The notes under the pieces: generated by a model
Seen by the model: only the letters and a program-made list of their open reading frames with translations
What the model was told of the DNA's origin: nothing
The model's database searches: none
Source: Chrysophaeum taylorii
Lineage: Eukaryota; Sar; Pelagophyceae; Pelagomonadales; Pelagomonadaceae
Assembly: GCA_029834535.1 (NCBI GenBank)
Contig: JAQMWT010000299.1
Location: 1 to 21,392 of the forward strand
Direction of reading: 5' to 3'
DNA: 21,392 nt
In this document: positions 1 through 8,964 of the stretch, piece by piece
Layout of the letters: each line of letters begins with the position of its first letter
How positions within the stretch are numbered: position 1 is the stretch's first letter
Program-made: the position numbers and the translations under genes

Positions 1-1263
1 GGTCATCTACGAAGCAGGACTGTTCTTCCTCGCCTTAAACCGGGGTACACCGCGCAAGCAGTTCGTGCCGATGTGCAGAAGGCGCTGTCGTCGAATGACG
101 CGATGAGGGAGTACCTGCAGCCACACCGGATCCGCCCACTTCGCCGTGCCGCGGGTGTGTTACGCGAAGGGGGATCTGGGGGCGAGGGCCTGTCTTCTTG
201 ACCTCCAGTTAGTAGTGGAGGTCGCACACTGGGCGGATGTTCAGTGAAGCGGAACTCGACTTCCCGCCACCCAAGGGCTTTCGGCGGCTCGGCGACGGCG
301 CAGCCGGACGGCACGCTGCAGGTCAGCCCCGTCGGCTACGCTACAACACGAGACCAAGACGATCGACATCAACGGCTACGAATGGCGAAGAGCAAGAAGT
401 TCCGGAAGTGGCGCGAACAGCAGGGGCACCCCCCAGGCCGCGTTCGTGGTGGACGACATGCCTTCACAGGGACCCGCCGAGGATCCGATGCTCGAGATCC
501 GCGCCGGGCCGAGGCGCTGACCGGCGCACGCACGGCGTACGGGCATTTCAAGACGGCAGCGGTGATCCGGATCCATCCCCTCGCGGACCATCAGCCTCGG
601 TTCGACGACCGGACCACGACCCGCTCGATCCGTTCCGCACAACCGGGAGTCTGCACCCTCGGATGCCGGGAAAGGCCATCGAGAACGGCCCTTTACCGGC
701 ACATCGCGACGGTTGCCGAAACCGGTAGCTCCCGAGCCCGGCCCACGGCGAACACCACCGCGGTCCACGTCCCCGGTCGCCGCCACGGCGGGATGGAAGA
801 GCCAGGTGATCACCAGCTGCGCGCCTCCGTGCTCGCGGGGTGGCCCAGACCACGTACGACACGATGAACACAGCAGCGGCAACGTTCACACGAACGCGCC
901 GCCGAACAGCACCGCGGCGATCCGGAGAGACGAGAAGCCCGCCCGCGTTCCGCACGATGATCTCCACCGGACCCGCCCGCTCCCACAGCCGCCGGCAGCG
1001 TCGACGCGGCGACGCCGAGGCCGCCGATCAGCAGAGATGCAGGACGCGGCGAGTCGCCCAGCGGATCGCGGTCGGTCGGTCATACGAGTCGAAAACGATG
1101 TCAGCTGAGGCGATCCGCGTCCCGTTCTCCCACGTCAAGGCCAAGCCCGACAAGGAACCGACACCCCCCGATTCGGCGACTACCACCCGGACGGCCAGCG
1201 CGTCCGACGCTTGGATCGAGTGGGTCATCGGTTATCTCCACACTGTCGTCGTCGTCGGACTCG
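1..1263 (+). other. Region with scattered coding traces, no confident gene
   Basis: No complete gene can be defined here. An open frame without a visible start runs from the window edge to a TGA at 199-201 (66 codons, Arg/Ala-rich tail) and could be the end of an upstream gene. Between about 340 and 530 short peptides that look like real protein appear in different frames: TIDINGYEW, then KSKKFRKWREQQG, then FVVDDMPSQGPAEDPMLEIR. They suggest one coding sequence broken by small indels, possibly the amino-terminal part of the gene that follows. From 540 to 1263 all frames are Arg/Pro/Ala-rich and nothing is recognisable. The many long open frames on both strands are what GC-rich DNA gives by chance. 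Confidence 0.3.
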
Positions 1264-2818
1264 GTGCGGATCTCGGAGCTCGAGAAGGAGGTGTCGAAAC
1301 TCCGGAGCACGGTCGACAAGCTCACGGCGGCCAAGACGGCTCAGCACTCTCGCTCTGTCACCGCCGAACGCGAGACGAAAGAAGCCCACGCCGACGCCTT
1401 CGCCGCGGAAATGGCGGCCGCCAGGCAGACGCGGCGCGTCTCGAGGCCAAGTGGAACGACGAGGTCCGGGATGCCGCACGTCGGGAGGCACGGCTCCAGG
1501 TCCGCATCGAACGCCACCAGGCCTCCAATGAGAAGCAGCGCGACCGCGATGCCGCGAGGCTGCAGCGAGCCATCGACGAGCTCAACGCGACCAAGGCCCA
1601 GTCGAACGAGGCGGCGAGACAGGCTGCGGCGGCGGCCGAGTTTCGGGAGAGGAACCGCTGAAGAAATCGGACCCTCGGGCCATGCGACAACTCAAGAACA
1701 ATTACGCCGCCCTCAACCAGGAAGCGAAGCAAATGGAGATAAAGCTCGCGGCTGCCGAGGACCGCGTCCAGGCCCGGGAGGAGGAGATCGAGCGGCTGCG
1801 CGGAGCGGGTCGCGGTCCTCGAGAAGCAGAACGCCGAAGTGTGGGTACCGCGGAAGCCGTCCGGCAAGGGATCCGGCAAGGGCACTCCGTGGGACTCGAA
1901 GCTCAGGGTGCTGTGTATGAAACTGCTCGCCTCGCGGGTGCGCCTGCGGAAATCCCCGAGGTCCTGGTCTCGGTCGTCGAGGCGGTCGTTGGCCGGAGCG
2001 AGTGCGCGACATGGAGCTCCCGTCCGCACGCTTCATTCGCGACCTGCGCTCCGAGATGGGTGTCCTTCACGAGGCCGCCGTCGCCCTCGCCGTGGGATAC
2101 GGTGACGTCGTCGACGCGGCGACGGACGCGTCGCCGCTCGACGGCAAGGAGATCGCGACTACCCAACTTCGCGTCACACGCGGCGGCGTGATGGAGAACT
2201 GGACGCTGGGCGCGAGCGAGATCTCCGACCAGAGCGCGCCTGGCGAGGCCAAGGCGATCAACGATCGGTTTGGTGACCTGAATCGAGCGCTCCAGCTCGT
2301 TAATCAAGTTTACCAGGAGCTCTACGGAGCCGACGCTGCTGCGGAGGCGCTCCCGGCCGGGCAGCCGCCGGCGTGCAGAATCTCGCCGCCGGGCCATCGT
2401 TACCGACAACGCCTCCGCCGCCATCGCATCGGTCCGCGAGCTCCAGGAGCATGTCCTCGCGGCGGTGCAGAAGGAGATCGGGGAAGAGCTGTGGAATTTG
2501 ATGACGCAAGACGAGCGCGACGCGAAGACTCGTGTCTTTCACGGGAACTGCCAGCGACATCTCGGTACGTCGTGCCGTCCCACCAGCAATTTGTTGAGCA
2601 GGCAACACATGGCTCGACGGCGGCGCCGCCGAGGAGGCCAAGATGCTCGACACGCTGCTGAAGGATAGCATCGAGAGCTCGGAGGCGAAGCACCTGCGCC
2701 TCACCGGCGAGTTGAACAAGGTCATTCATGCCTTGTCCAAGTGTACGGCGAGGGCGTGGATCGCTACGGGAAGGGCTTCGGGACCCCTCTCCGGGCATTC
2801 CTCGAGGAGAAGCACCGT
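1264..2818 (+). pseudogene. Frame-broken 5' part of a transposase-like gene (coiled coil plus N-terminal half)
   Basis: Continuous protein-like sequence can be followed only by hopping frames. A charged coiled coil begins at 1264 (RISELEKEVSKLRSTVDKL), changes frame near 1430 (LEAKWNDEVRDAARREARLQ), again near 1661 (RQLKNNYAALNQEAKQMEIK), and again near 1803 (VAVLEKQNAEV). Then come WDSKLRVLCMKLLASRV, a stretch EIPEVLVSVVEAVV near 1945, and a longer block from 1990 to 2345 (ELPSARFIRDLRSEMGVLHE). The block AIVTDNASAAIASVRELQEH begins at 2393 and runs to FHGNCQRHLGT. The blocks at 2620-2735 and 2738-2818 bring the reading to the intact frame downstream. TDN followed by an E in the downstream frame is typical of DDE-type transposases, but the family is not identified. 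Either it is a pseudogene or the sequence here has uncorrected indels. Confidence 0.5.
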
Positions 2819-4731
2819 CGGAGCTCTACCTCACGCTCGGCCGCACGGACAAGGGGACGCGGCAGGACGCGTGCACCAACGCGGCCTGGGTCATCTTCCA
2901 CAACCTCCCGTTTCTCGTCGAGTTCCTCGAGAACGCGAGCTACGCGCCGCAGAACATCCTCAGGAACAACCTCTTCTCGACCTTGTCCTCGCAGGAGGTC
3001 GCCGGAGCCATTCGAGCCCGAGCGATCATCGACGACAAGCTCACGGTGCCTTTCCGATTTTTCGCCGCATCGGACGCCCTCGAGGGTTGGTCGGTTCTCG
3101 ACATGGCGGGCGTTCTCGAGCGAGTGCATGCCTTCTTCCAAGTCTGCCAGGATAATCCACAACTCGTTGCGACCGCCGGTTACGAGGCCTTCGACACTGA
3201 GATCGCCACCTACGCCCAGTTCCTCGAGACGCGGGCCGGGTCGGCGAAGCTGTCCGTCGACGGCCAGTCCACGATCCGCGACGTCGCGGCCGTTCGGGCG
3301 CGGCTCCACACTCCGACTGACACCAATGATCCAGAGGCCAAGACCATGCTCGACGCGCTCCGGGCCTGGGGCCGCGGCATGCGCCGCACGTTCGAGGGGG
3401 GGCAGTCTATGCGCTACGTCGGCGACGGCGACCTCGCGGCGGTCAACCAGACGTCGGAGCTCCGGAGGGCCTTCGACGGCGCGCGGCGGAACTCGAACGA
3501 GGTCGAAGGCGAGTTTGGCGTATTGAAGTATTACAACGCCTCCTCCGTCAACATGAGCGTCGTGAACTGCGTCGGGGTCGTCGCGTGCCAACGGGACCAC
3601 ATGTTCGACCGGGCCGCCACGAGTTTTACGACCAAGCGCCGGCGACGCGTCGCCGACGAGGTCGCTGGTCGAACGACGACGAAGGCTCGAATGCGCGATC
3701 GAGTTGGTGGAGGACGTCTCGCCACGCTCGGCGACGACTTTCGAGGAGTGTTGATGGAGGCGGCTCGTCGTGGTCGGCAGAACCACAAGGAGCAGGCTGC
3801 CGCGCGCGCGGAGGCGGCGAAGGAGCACCATCGCCGTCGCGCCGCCGCGTTCGTCGAGAAGGCCCTCGAGCGCCAGGTGAACGACTACGCCAAGGCCCAG
3901 GAGGCCATGAAAGTCAAGCCTGTCGTCGACGAGCAGGCCCTCGTCGGGAGGACCCTGCTCTCGACGGTCAAGAAGCGACTTGATGCGGCACTTAAGCAGA
4001 TCTCGAGCGACGCTGCGCGGTCGAAGGTCCTCAAGGAGAACATCGACAGGTACGTCGTCGGCATGGGCATGGGCGACCTCAAACCCAAGTCCTACACCTC
4101 GGGCAAGGACCCGACGATCGGCTCGGCCGGTTCCAAGGCCAACATCGAATTCCTCACCGCGCACCTCGAGTACGTCTACGAGCAGATCAAGACCAACTCC
4201 CGCGAGTTGGTCGCCGAGGCGGTAGTCCCGGGCGAGCGCCGACGGCAGCTGCCAGTGCTCGGGACCGCGACGGCCCAGCGTCTCGAACTCGACGCGAGGC
4301 GGCACTTGAGCGTTGACGAGCTCAAGGCCAAGGTTGAGGAGTGCCGCGCCTTTCGCCATCCGAGGAAGCGGACGCGGACAACGAGTGGCCGCTCGAAGCT
4401 ACCGACGATTGACGAGGCGTTGGTCGGGTCACGCGTCGAGGTTCTCTGGGAGTTGTCGGGGCACCCGGGCTGCTACTGGATGCCCGGCACCATCGAGGCG
4501 GTATCCGACGAGAACTCCAAGGACGGTCGCAAGAAACTCGGGCTGGGTTGGATCTTCGTTTCCTATGACGACGGTTTCATCGGGTGGCTCCTCGCGAACC
4601 GCCCCACCTTCTTCAACGGCTCCAAGCCGGCTTCCTGGCGCTTCGTGTCCGAGGACAACGAATACGACGACGACGACGACGAGGAGGAGGAGGAGGACGC
4701 GATGGACGTCGACGACGACGACTACGCATAG
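2728..4731 (+). CDS. Transposase-like protein with C-terminal Tudor-like domain and acidic tail (3' part)
   Basis: The frame is open from an ATG at 2728 to TAG at 4729-4731, but genuine coding probably starts near 2819 (SELYLTLGRTDKGTRQDACT), because the preceding protein continues in other frames. The middle part includes NEVEGEFGVLKYYNASSVNM, which resembles the region around the third acidic residue of DDE transposases. A basic, Arg/Ala-rich helical stretch lies around residues 290-390. Residues about 560-640 look like a Tudor/PWWP-type barrel: LVGSRVEVLWEL, then GCYWMPGTIEAVS, then IFVSYDDGFIGWL. The last about 20 residues are almost all Asp/Glu, encoded by GAC and GAG runs at 4664-4725. 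No frameshift is needed over 1.9 kb, and third codon positions are strongly G/C. Function is inferred: a transposase, or a domesticated derivative that could bind chromatin. The exact family is not recognised. Confidence 0.6.
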   Translation: MPCPSVRRGRGSLREGLRDPSPGIPRGEAPSELYLTLGRTDKGTRQDACTNAAWVIFHNLPFLVEFLENASYAPQNILRNNLFSTLSSQEVAGAIRARAIIDDKLTVPFRFFAASDALEGWSVLDMAGVLERVHAFFQVCQDNPQLVATAGYEAFDTEIATYAQFLETRAGSAKLSVDGQSTIRDVAAVRARLHTPTDTNDPEAKTMLDALRAWGRGMRRTFEGGQSMRYVGDGDLAAVNQTSELRRAFDGARRNSNEVEGEFGVLKYYNASSVNMSVVNCVGVVACQRDHMFDRAATSFTTKRRRRVADEVAGRTTTKARMRDRVGGGRLATLGDDFRGVLMEAARRGRQNHKEQAAARAEAAKEHHRRRAAAFVEKALERQVNDYAKAQEAMKVKPVVDEQALVGRTLLSTVKKRLDAALKQISSDAARSKVLKENIDRYVVGMGMGDLKPKSYTSGKDPTIGSAGSKANIEFLTAHLEYVYEQIKTNSRELVAEAVVPGERRRQLPVLGTATAQRLELDARRHLSVDELKAKVEECRAFRHPRKRTRTTSGRSKLPTIDEALVGSRVEVLWELSGHPGCYWMPGTIEAVSDENSKDGRKKLGLGWIFVSYDDGFIGWLLANRPTFFNGSKPASWRFVSEDNEYDDDDDEEEEEDAMDVDDDDYA

Positions 4732-5109
4732 CTGCGTTCGCGGGCCCCGACGCCGGTCTCCCGAGGACGCCCGGAAAGACGAGGACACTAGAACTGGCCC
4801 CAGCGAACAAAAGGCGCCGTCTAAACGCCCACACGACCCTCATTGGGCCTACGGACATTCCCGATGCGCCGGTTGTTGTATTTGGAGCCGATGGCGTCGT
4901 GCAGAGTAGAGCCACCTAGGCCCCCGCCTCCACCGCGGCGCCAAAATACCTCACTCCCAAGTAGATTCGCCAAATCGGCAGCTACGGACTTCGTTCCAAG
5001 ATAAAATCGGCACCATTTTGGGTCAACTTGGCGACGGACAAAAAAGCCCGCCAATCCTTGGGGATTTTCGGCCCCGGCGCGGGACCCCCGAGTTCCTTAT
5101 CCGACCCTA
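4732..5109. other. Intergenic stretch, no gene
   Basis: No coding sequence is supported here. The end of the stretch, CTTATCCGACCCTA at 5096-5109, is identical to the right end of the MITE at 18942-19194. It abuts the TTTAAA that begins the palindromic element, so it could be the relic of another copy of that MITE. Nothing else was recognised. Confidence 0.4.
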
Positions 5110-5126
5110 TTTAAAGGTCGACAAGT

Positions 5127-5510
5127 GCAGGCCAGTAAGTTCACCTAGTCCCAATCTCTAACCCCAGTAAGTTCACCTAATCCTAGTAAGTTTCATATAA
5201 GTTCACACTGGTCAGTAAGTTCACCTAGTCCAAATCTCTAACCCCAGTAAGTTCACCTGGTCCAGTAAGTTTCATATAAGTTCACCTGGTCAGTAAGTTC
5301 ACCTAGCTCACACCCACTCCTTCGAGCTCGTCGCTCTCGCCTCCGCCAATCTAAGGCGCTTCGATCCGCACACGCCGCTAACCTTTGAGTTTACTCTAAA
5401 ACCCCCAGTAAGTTCACCTGGTCCCAGAAAGTTCACCTGGTCACTCAGTTCACCTAGTCCCAATCTCAAACCCCAGTAAGTTCACCTGGCCCAGCAAGTT
5501 AACCTATATT
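5127..5510. repeat. Minisatellite of left arm, copy A
   Basis: Irregular tandem array with consensus CAGTAAGTTCACCTGGTCC, with variants CACCTAGTCC and AAGTTTCATATAAGTTCAC. About nine GTAAGT motifs lie on the + strand. A non-repeat block of about 90 bp (5310-5400, starting at CTCACACCCACTCC) sits inside the array. The same array recurs in inverted orientation in the right arm and in copies B and C. Confidence 0.85.
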
Positions 5511-5535
5511 GCGCGTGTAGACGCCGGGAGGGGGC

Positions 5536-6091
5536 TTATAGGTATTGCGCAGCACGTGTGGGGTAGGGTGGAGTCGTCGACTCAGAAGAGCATATCCTCC
5601 GGGTTGCCAATCGACAGAGAGCCACGTAGAGCTGGACGTGGCAGAAGACGGGCTTGGGCAAGAGGACGCCGACATTGCGGGGCGTCTGCCTCTGGCTCTT
5701 GTTGATCGTTTGGCGTCGGTGGGGCTTGAGGGATACAGGTTGGAGGAGCCTCGGTGACACGACACGATCGATCATGTATCTGGTACCGTTGCAGTGGCCG
5801 TGCGACGGGTCGAGGTTGCGAAGACTTTAAGCTCGCGATCAAAGTCAGCATGCCGTTGATTGTCAGGGAGTTGAAAACTCGACTGTAAAGAGCGAGGCGT
5901 CGGCTTCCGCCCCAACCTAGTCAGCCGAAAGAACTCCGACGCCTCGTCTTCGGGAAAAAAAGGCCGCGGTCATGCGCGCGTTGTCAGCATCGACAACATC
6001 GTTTCGACGGGGCGTGAGAATGGCGCGCTGAAAGAGCCGCCGCGGGTCGTGGAAATAGTCTGCGAGGTCGCGTAGACGGCTTGGAGGATCA
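5536..6091 (-). pseudogene. PIF1/Helitron helicase C-terminal fragment, left arm
   Basis: Read on the minus strand, this arm encodes the end of a superfamily 1 PIF1-type helicase as found in Helitron Rep-Hel proteins. Clear signs are QTINKSQRQTP (helicase motif V region), then VGVLLPKPVFCHVQLYVALC (motif VI region). Further upstream in the reading direction, after a frame change, is AILTPRRND, typical of the segment before motif V. There is no start, the N-terminal ATPase motifs are absent and frames change, so it is a relic. The typical Gly of the SQGQT motif is replaced by Arg in this arm but kept in the right arm. Confidence 0.7.
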
Positions 6092-6128
6092 ATGCCTGGC
6101 TCGCGGGCCTACCTGATCCTTACCCTAA

Positions 6129-6344
6129 CTCGGGGGACAAACAGGACGTCACCCTTCGTTGCACATACGTCCGGCGGCAGCATGCGTACGACCTACGGGC
6201 GGGGCCCGTCCTCTCTTCGCCTGCCCCACGCCTCGGCGATGACCCCGACTAGGTCCCGCGTACTTATCTCCGCCCGTCAGGCACATCCCTCATACCCCAC
6301 AAACCTACCCACATCCTTCATGCTCCCCACACACACCCCCCCTC
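6129..6344. other. Unique centre of palindromic element A
   Basis: This single-copy spacer separates the two arms. Its first part, up to about 6187 (GGGGGACAAACAGGACGTC onward), is also present in copy B up to the retrotransposon insertion point, so it belongs to the left-arm type. The rest is C-rich (ACACACACCCCCCCTC near 6330) and contains no recognisable gene. Confidence 0.6.
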
Positions 6345-6409
6345 TTAGGGTAAGGATCAGGATCAGGTAGGCGCGAGAGTAAGGATCAGGTAGGCGCGAG
6401 AGCCAGACA

Positions 6410-6969
6410 GTGATCCTCCAAGCCGTCTACGGCGACCTCGCAGACTATTTCCACGACCCGCGGCGGCTCTTTCAGCGCGCCATTCTCACGCCCCGTCGAA
6501 ACGATGCTGTCGATGCTGACAACGCGCGCATGACCGCGGCCTTTTTTTCCCGGAGACGAGGCGTCGGAGTTCTTTTCGGCTGACTAGGCTGGGTCGGAAG
6601 ACGACGCCTCGCTCTTTACAGTAGAGTTTTCAACTCCCTGACAACCAACGGGATGCTGACTTTGAGCGCGAGCTTAAGGTCTTCGAAACCTCGACCCGTC
6701 GCACGGCCACTGCAACGGTACCAGATACATGATCGATCTTGTCGTTGTCACCGAGGCTCCTCCAACCTGTATCCCTTAAGGCCCGCCTACGCCAAACGAT
6801 CAACAAGAGCCAGGGCCAGACGCCCCGCGAGGTCGGCGTCCTCTTGCCCAAGCCCGTCTTCTGCCACGTCCAGCTCTACGTGGCTCTCTGTCGATCGGCA
6901 ACCCCGAGGATATGCTCTTCTGAGTCGACGACCCCACCCTACCCCACACGTGCTGCGCAATACCGATAA
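6410..6969 (+). pseudogene. PIF1/Helitron helicase C-terminal fragment, right arm
   Basis: The inverted partner of the left-arm fragment reads outward on the plus strand. The block at 6410-6580 gives LQAVYGDLADYFHDPRRLFQ followed by RAILTPRRNDAVDADNARM, which matches the Helitron helicase segment containing 'ILTPRN..VD..N'. It stops at a TGA near 6582. After a frame change, 6739-6969 gives RQTINKSQGQTPREVGVLLP and then KPVFCHVQLYVALCRSATP, i.e. motifs V and VI. These motifs make the family assignment firm. The stop, the frame change and the missing N-terminal half make it non-functional. Confidence 0.72.
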
Positions 6970-7004
6970 GCCCCCTCCCGGCGTCTACACGCGCAATATA
7001 GGTT

Positions 7005-7300
7005 AACTTACTGGGCCAGGTGAACTTACTGGGGTTTGAGATTGGGACTAGGTGAACTGAGTGACCAGGTGAACTTACTGGGACCAGGTGAACTTACTGG
7101 GGGTTTTAGAGTAAACTCAAAGGTTGGCGGCGCGTGCGGATCAAAGCAGCTTAGATTGGCGGAGGCGAGAGCGACGAGCTCAAAGGAGTTGGTGTGAGCT
7201 AGGTGAACTTACTGACCAGGTGAACTTATATGAAACTTACTGGGACCAGGTGAACTTACTGGGGCTAGAGATTGGGAGTAGGTGAACTTACTGGCCTGCA
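7005..7300. repeat. Minisatellite of right arm, copy A (inverted)
   Basis: Array of CCAGGTGAACTTACTGGG units, the reverse complement of the left-arm minisatellite, including the TGAACTTATATGAAACTTAC variant and the same internal non-repeat block (about 7105-7200). Confidence 0.85.
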
Positions 7301-7338
7301 CTTGTTTAAAGACAAACAGACAGACAGACAAACAGACT

Positions 7339-8178
7339 CCACGTGACCTGAGCGATTTGCGCTCTGCGATCGACGAGGGCTCCATCAAAGACCTCATTAT
7401 ATCGCCGTGCTCGTGCATTCGCACCATTCCCGCCCAATTCCGCGAGGCATGGGCATGTGCAATGGCCGAGGTGTGTTCGTGGTTTGAAGACGCCACTTCC
7501 GATCACGCTCGTGACCGTGCCCTCCTTTGGTACATGAGCCTTCACAGCCTACTTCTTCGGCGAGCACCACGAGGCGGCGCCCGTCGGCCCGACGTGCTCA
7601 CTGACCGCTTTGCAGCCTTCGCCGCTGGGCGTTACGACCTCCTCATTGACGGCTACCTCCAAGACGTGACTCGCGTGCGCTCCCATGTACGCTCACGGGC
7701 AGCCCCCGACGATGACGCGGACGCACTTCGTGCATTGCGACTCGCTGAATCTGGCGACCTCTCTCGGGCATGCCGTATTCTCACCAGCCTGGGCATCGCC
7801 GAACCATGCCACCCAGATGTCATGCGCCAACTCGTGTCCCAACATCCTGCTCGCAAGGAGGACCTTCACACTTTCCCCAACCACCCGCAAGGGCTCGCCA
7901 CACTCTCGGTCGCCCTGCGTGAAACTTACCGCACGCTCCGGCCGAAGGCTGGTGTGGGCCCCGACCAGTGCCGCAGTGAATTCCTCTCCGTTTTCGCTCA
8001 GCCCTTCCCGAGCAACGTCAAGGCACGCTCGGCGATGGACAAAATCGACAACCTTGAAACCTTGTTCGTTCGTGGAGCTCTTCCTGGTAGAGAACCGAAA
8101 CGTAAAGTGGGCCAAATAAGCTGCCCTTACTATTCGGCCAACTTCCACTTTGGTAATCCGGTAGAGAACGAGTCTTAG
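7339..8178 (+). pseudogene. Fragment of a reverse-transcriptase protein, region upstream of the RT core
   Basis: An open frame runs to TAG at 8176-8178. The recognisable part begins after the GACA-rich tract, around 7339. Residues read LLLRRAPRGGARRPDVLTDR, then LSRACRILTSLGIAEPCHPD, then LVSQHPARKED and VGPDQCRSEFLSVFAQPF. This order (RGG..R, G.LSRA...L.S.GIA, QHP.RK, then G.GPD..R.E.L) is typical of the segment just before the RT palm in non-LTR-type retroelement proteins of protists and algae. The frame ends about 50 codons later without the F.DD palm motif. There is no in-frame ATG before the similarity starts, so it is a fragment truncated at both ends. Its left end lies against the palindromic element's terminus. 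The tail from about 8020 is not recognised. Confidence 0.5.
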
Positions 8179-8208
8179 CAAATTTTGCAACTTTGGTGGA
8201 GAATTAGT

Positions 8209-8964
8209 CTAGGGCCCCGCCGCTGTCGAAGTCGACGAGCCCTCCAGTTTCGACACGCGCGCGTCCATGGCGCTCATGGAGGCGTTGATGTCTTCGAGGA
8301 GGGCCACGATGTTCTGGGGGTTGACGTCAGAGGCAACTGGCAAGGTCTCCGGGGGTGTCCCAGTGGGGTCGGAGGGGGGAGTGCGCTGCCCATTACTGGT
8401 GGCCGATGGAATAGGTGGAGCTGAAGAGCCCGAGGACGCGGCTGTGTAGTCGGCAGCTCCAAACACAGTCGGGCTCGCGCCCAACTGGACGAGCCCGAGC
8501 TTCATCATGTTGAGCTCGTTCTCGACCTTGTCGAGACGGTTGTCGACCTTGTCGAGACCTTGCTTGAGCTCGTTCTCGACCTTGTCGAGACGGTTGTCGA
8601 CCTTGTCGAGACCTTGCTTGAGATCGTTCTTGAGCTCGTTCTCGACCTTGTCGAGACGGTTGTCGACCTTGTCGAGACCTCGCTTGAGATCGTTCTTGAG
8701 CTCGTTCTCGACCTTGTCGAGACGGTTGTCGACCTTGTCGAGACCTTGCTTGAGATCGTTCTTGAGCTCCTTGTAAGCGGCGAAACCAGCACCTATGGTG
8801 CCGATCACAGTTGTTGCGCCTAGTGTAGCGACATCCCAGTTGACAGCCGCGCGTTTTGGGGCCGATATAGGCCCTGGCGCGGACGTCGACGCCAGCTTGA
8901 AGTCCTGCTTCACAAAGCTTCGAACAACGACGAGCGTTCTGGTCGCGCTGAGGAGGGAGCGCAT
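8209..8964 (-). CDS. Membrane-anchored coiled-coil protein with 22-residue tandem repeats
   Basis: Intact 251-residue frame from ATG (8964) to a stop at 8209-8211. The N-terminus (MRSLLSATRTLVVVRSFVKQ) is rich in Arg/Ser/Leu and free of acidic residues until position 21, so a mitochondrial-type targeting peptide is possible. One hydrophobic segment at residues 45-64 (VATLGATTVIGTIGAGFAAY) could span a membrane. It is followed directly by four repeats of ELKNDLKQGLDKVDNRLDKV-type sequence (residues 66-149), three of 22 and one of 18 residues, which should form a long coiled coil. A Pro/Ser/Thr-rich linker (about 175-212) leads to a second short amphipathic helix (NIVALLEDINASMSAMDARV). The family is not recognised; the architecture would suit a membrane-tethered structural or oligomerising protein. 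Copy B ends 29 bp upstream of the start codon, so the original promoter has probably been displaced. Confidence 0.7.
   Translation of the reverse strand: MRSLLSATRTLVVVRSFVKQDFKLASTSAPGPISAPKRAAVNWDVATLGATTVIGTIGAGFAAYKELKNDLKQGLDKVDNRLDKVENELKNDLKRGLDKVDNRLDKVENELKNDLKQGLDKVDNRLDKVENELKQGLDKVDNRLDKVENELNMMKLGLVQLGASPTVFGAADYTAASSGSSAPPIPSATSNGQRTPPSDPTGTPPETLPVASDVNPQNIVALLEDINASMSAMDARVSKLEGSSTSTAAGP
8518..8769 (-). repeat. 66-bp in-frame tandem repeats in the coiled-coil gene
   Basis: Three 66-bp units and one 54-bp unit encode the coiled coil. The units are nearly identical in bases as well as residues (recurring GACCTTGTCGAGACGG). One unit differs by Arg for Gln (KRGLD). Near-identity in silent positions points to recent expansion or gene conversion. 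Confidence 0.9.

Larger units (their letters stand above)
5110..7310. mobile_element. Palindromic Helitron-like element, copy A
   Basis: This is a 2.2-kb inverted repeat. The left arm (5110-6128) and right arm (6345-7310) are near-copies in opposite orientation, separated by a unique 216-bp centre (6129-6344). Both outer ends read TTTAAA, (GGTCG on the left only), then ACAAGTGCAGGCC. Both inner ends of the arms begin at TTAGGGTAAGGATCA. Each arm, read outward, holds the C-terminal part of a PIF1/Helitron-type helicase, then a minisatellite, then the terminus. It therefore looks like two 3' ends of a Helitron-like element joined head to head. No Rep domain or complete helicase is present, so it cannot be autonomous. 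TTTAAA could be part of the terminus or a duplicated target. Confidence 0.7.

Noticed and set aside
2764..4359. 531-codon minus-strand open frame
   Set aside because: It is the antisense shadow of the well-supported plus-strand frame; GC-rich codons make such shadows long.
5127..5510. CRISPR-like array of short repeats
   Set aside because: Units are irregular in length and spacing, there are no unique spacers of constant size, the array recurs inside transposon copies, and the window is eukaryotic.
6345..6356. Telomeric repeat
   Set aside because: TTAGGG occurs only once at each arm boundary and is not in tandem.
8505..8792. Ser/Thr/Arg-rich repeat protein in another frame of the coiled-coil repeats
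   Set aside because: It is a shadow frame of the 66-bp repeats; the frame giving heptad coiled coil with a membrane segment is the plausible one.
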